A stretch of DNA of 5,538 nucleotides from Thermodesulfobacteriota bacterium (GTDB lineage: Bacteria > Desulfobacterota > Desulfobacteria > Desulfobacterales > RPRI01): positions 1 through 5,538 of the forward strand of contig JAUPLM010000033.1 of the NCBI GenBank assembly GCA_030836965.1, in the 5' to 3' direction. The position numbers and the translations under genes are program-made. Under the pieces are notes generated by a model that made no database searches, was not told the DNA's origin, and saw only the letters and a program-made list of their open reading frames with translations. Shown here in pieces: positions 5,428 through 5,538 of this stretch (position 1 is the stretch's first letter; each line of letters opens with the position of its first letter).

Positions 5428-5538
5428 ATGCGGGAAAAGAAAGAAGCGGTTGAAGTAGTCTGTCCGAAATGCAAAAGGACTGAAATCATTTACATACCGA
5501 AGGAAGATCTCCCGATATGCCCGGATTGCAAAATTAAA
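5428..5538 (+). CDS. Small zinc-ribbon protein, 3' end outside the window
   Basis: The first 37 codons of a gene running off the right edge. The protein starts MREKKEAVEVV and carries two CPxC knuckles, C12-P-K-C15 and C31-P-D-C34, separated by 15 residues (C-x2-C-x15-C-x2-C). This is the classic spacing for one structural Zn(II) in a zinc ribbon. The rest is charged and lysine-rich, with no signal peptide, so it should be cytosolic. It resembles short zinc-ribbon proteins of unknown function that I recall from sulfate reducers, which end soon after the second knuckle, but that cannot be seen here. A good AGGAG at 5416-5420 and a predicted promoter support it. It is divergent from pfp and shares its control region. 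It may be a stand-alone protein or the N-terminal zinc ribbon of a larger one. Specific function is unknown. Confidence 0.75.
   Translation, partial: MREKKEAVEVVCPKCKRTEIIYIPKEDLPICPDCKIK

Overview
This window looks like a piece of a moderately AT-rich bacterial chromosome. It fits an anaerobic, sulfate-reducer-type Desulfobacterota genome (formerly Deltaproteobacteria). That placement is an inference from gene style: soluble multi-PAS histidine kinases, a long PPi-dependent phosphofructokinase and a very small CPxC zinc-ribbon protein. No rRNA or other phylogenetic marker is present.

Layout. Positions 3-1271 (+) hold the 3' part of a PAS-type histidine kinase whose start lies left of the window. 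It overlaps by 4 nt a complete second signalling gene (1268-2755, +, TTG start) encoding a receiver-PAS-histidine kinase hybrid. The two are almost certainly translationally coupled and co-transcribed. No DNA-binding or enzymatic output domain is visible in either, so the final output of the relay lies elsewhere. A 146-bp spacer (2756-2901) with weak inverted repeats separates them from the convergent gene.

Positions 2902-5007 (-) encode a 701-residue phosphofructokinase. Its GGDD and PKTIDGD motifs mark it as PPi-dependent, so it should catalyse the reversible fructose 6-phosphate / fructose 1,6-bisphosphate step of glycolysis and gluconeogenesis. It is longer than the usual members of the long PFP clade.

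Positions 5008-5427 form a 420-bp control region between the divergent pfp gene and a small gene at the right edge. It holds a predicted sigma-70 promoter for pfp, with a 35-bp nested dyad over its -10 region. It also holds a terminator-like hairpin with a competing alternative pairing, a strongly AT-rich palindromic stretch, a predicted promoter for the rightward gene, and a GC-rich hairpin in that gene's roughly 100-nt leader. The last gene (5428 to the edge, +) encodes a small protein with two CPxC knuckles, cut off by the window end.

The coding content is recognisable and mostly ordinary. The parts most worth a second look are the structured control region, the extended PFP and the output-less two-kinase pair. 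I see no defence system, CRISPR array, transposase or tRNA, and I do not claim a new system here.
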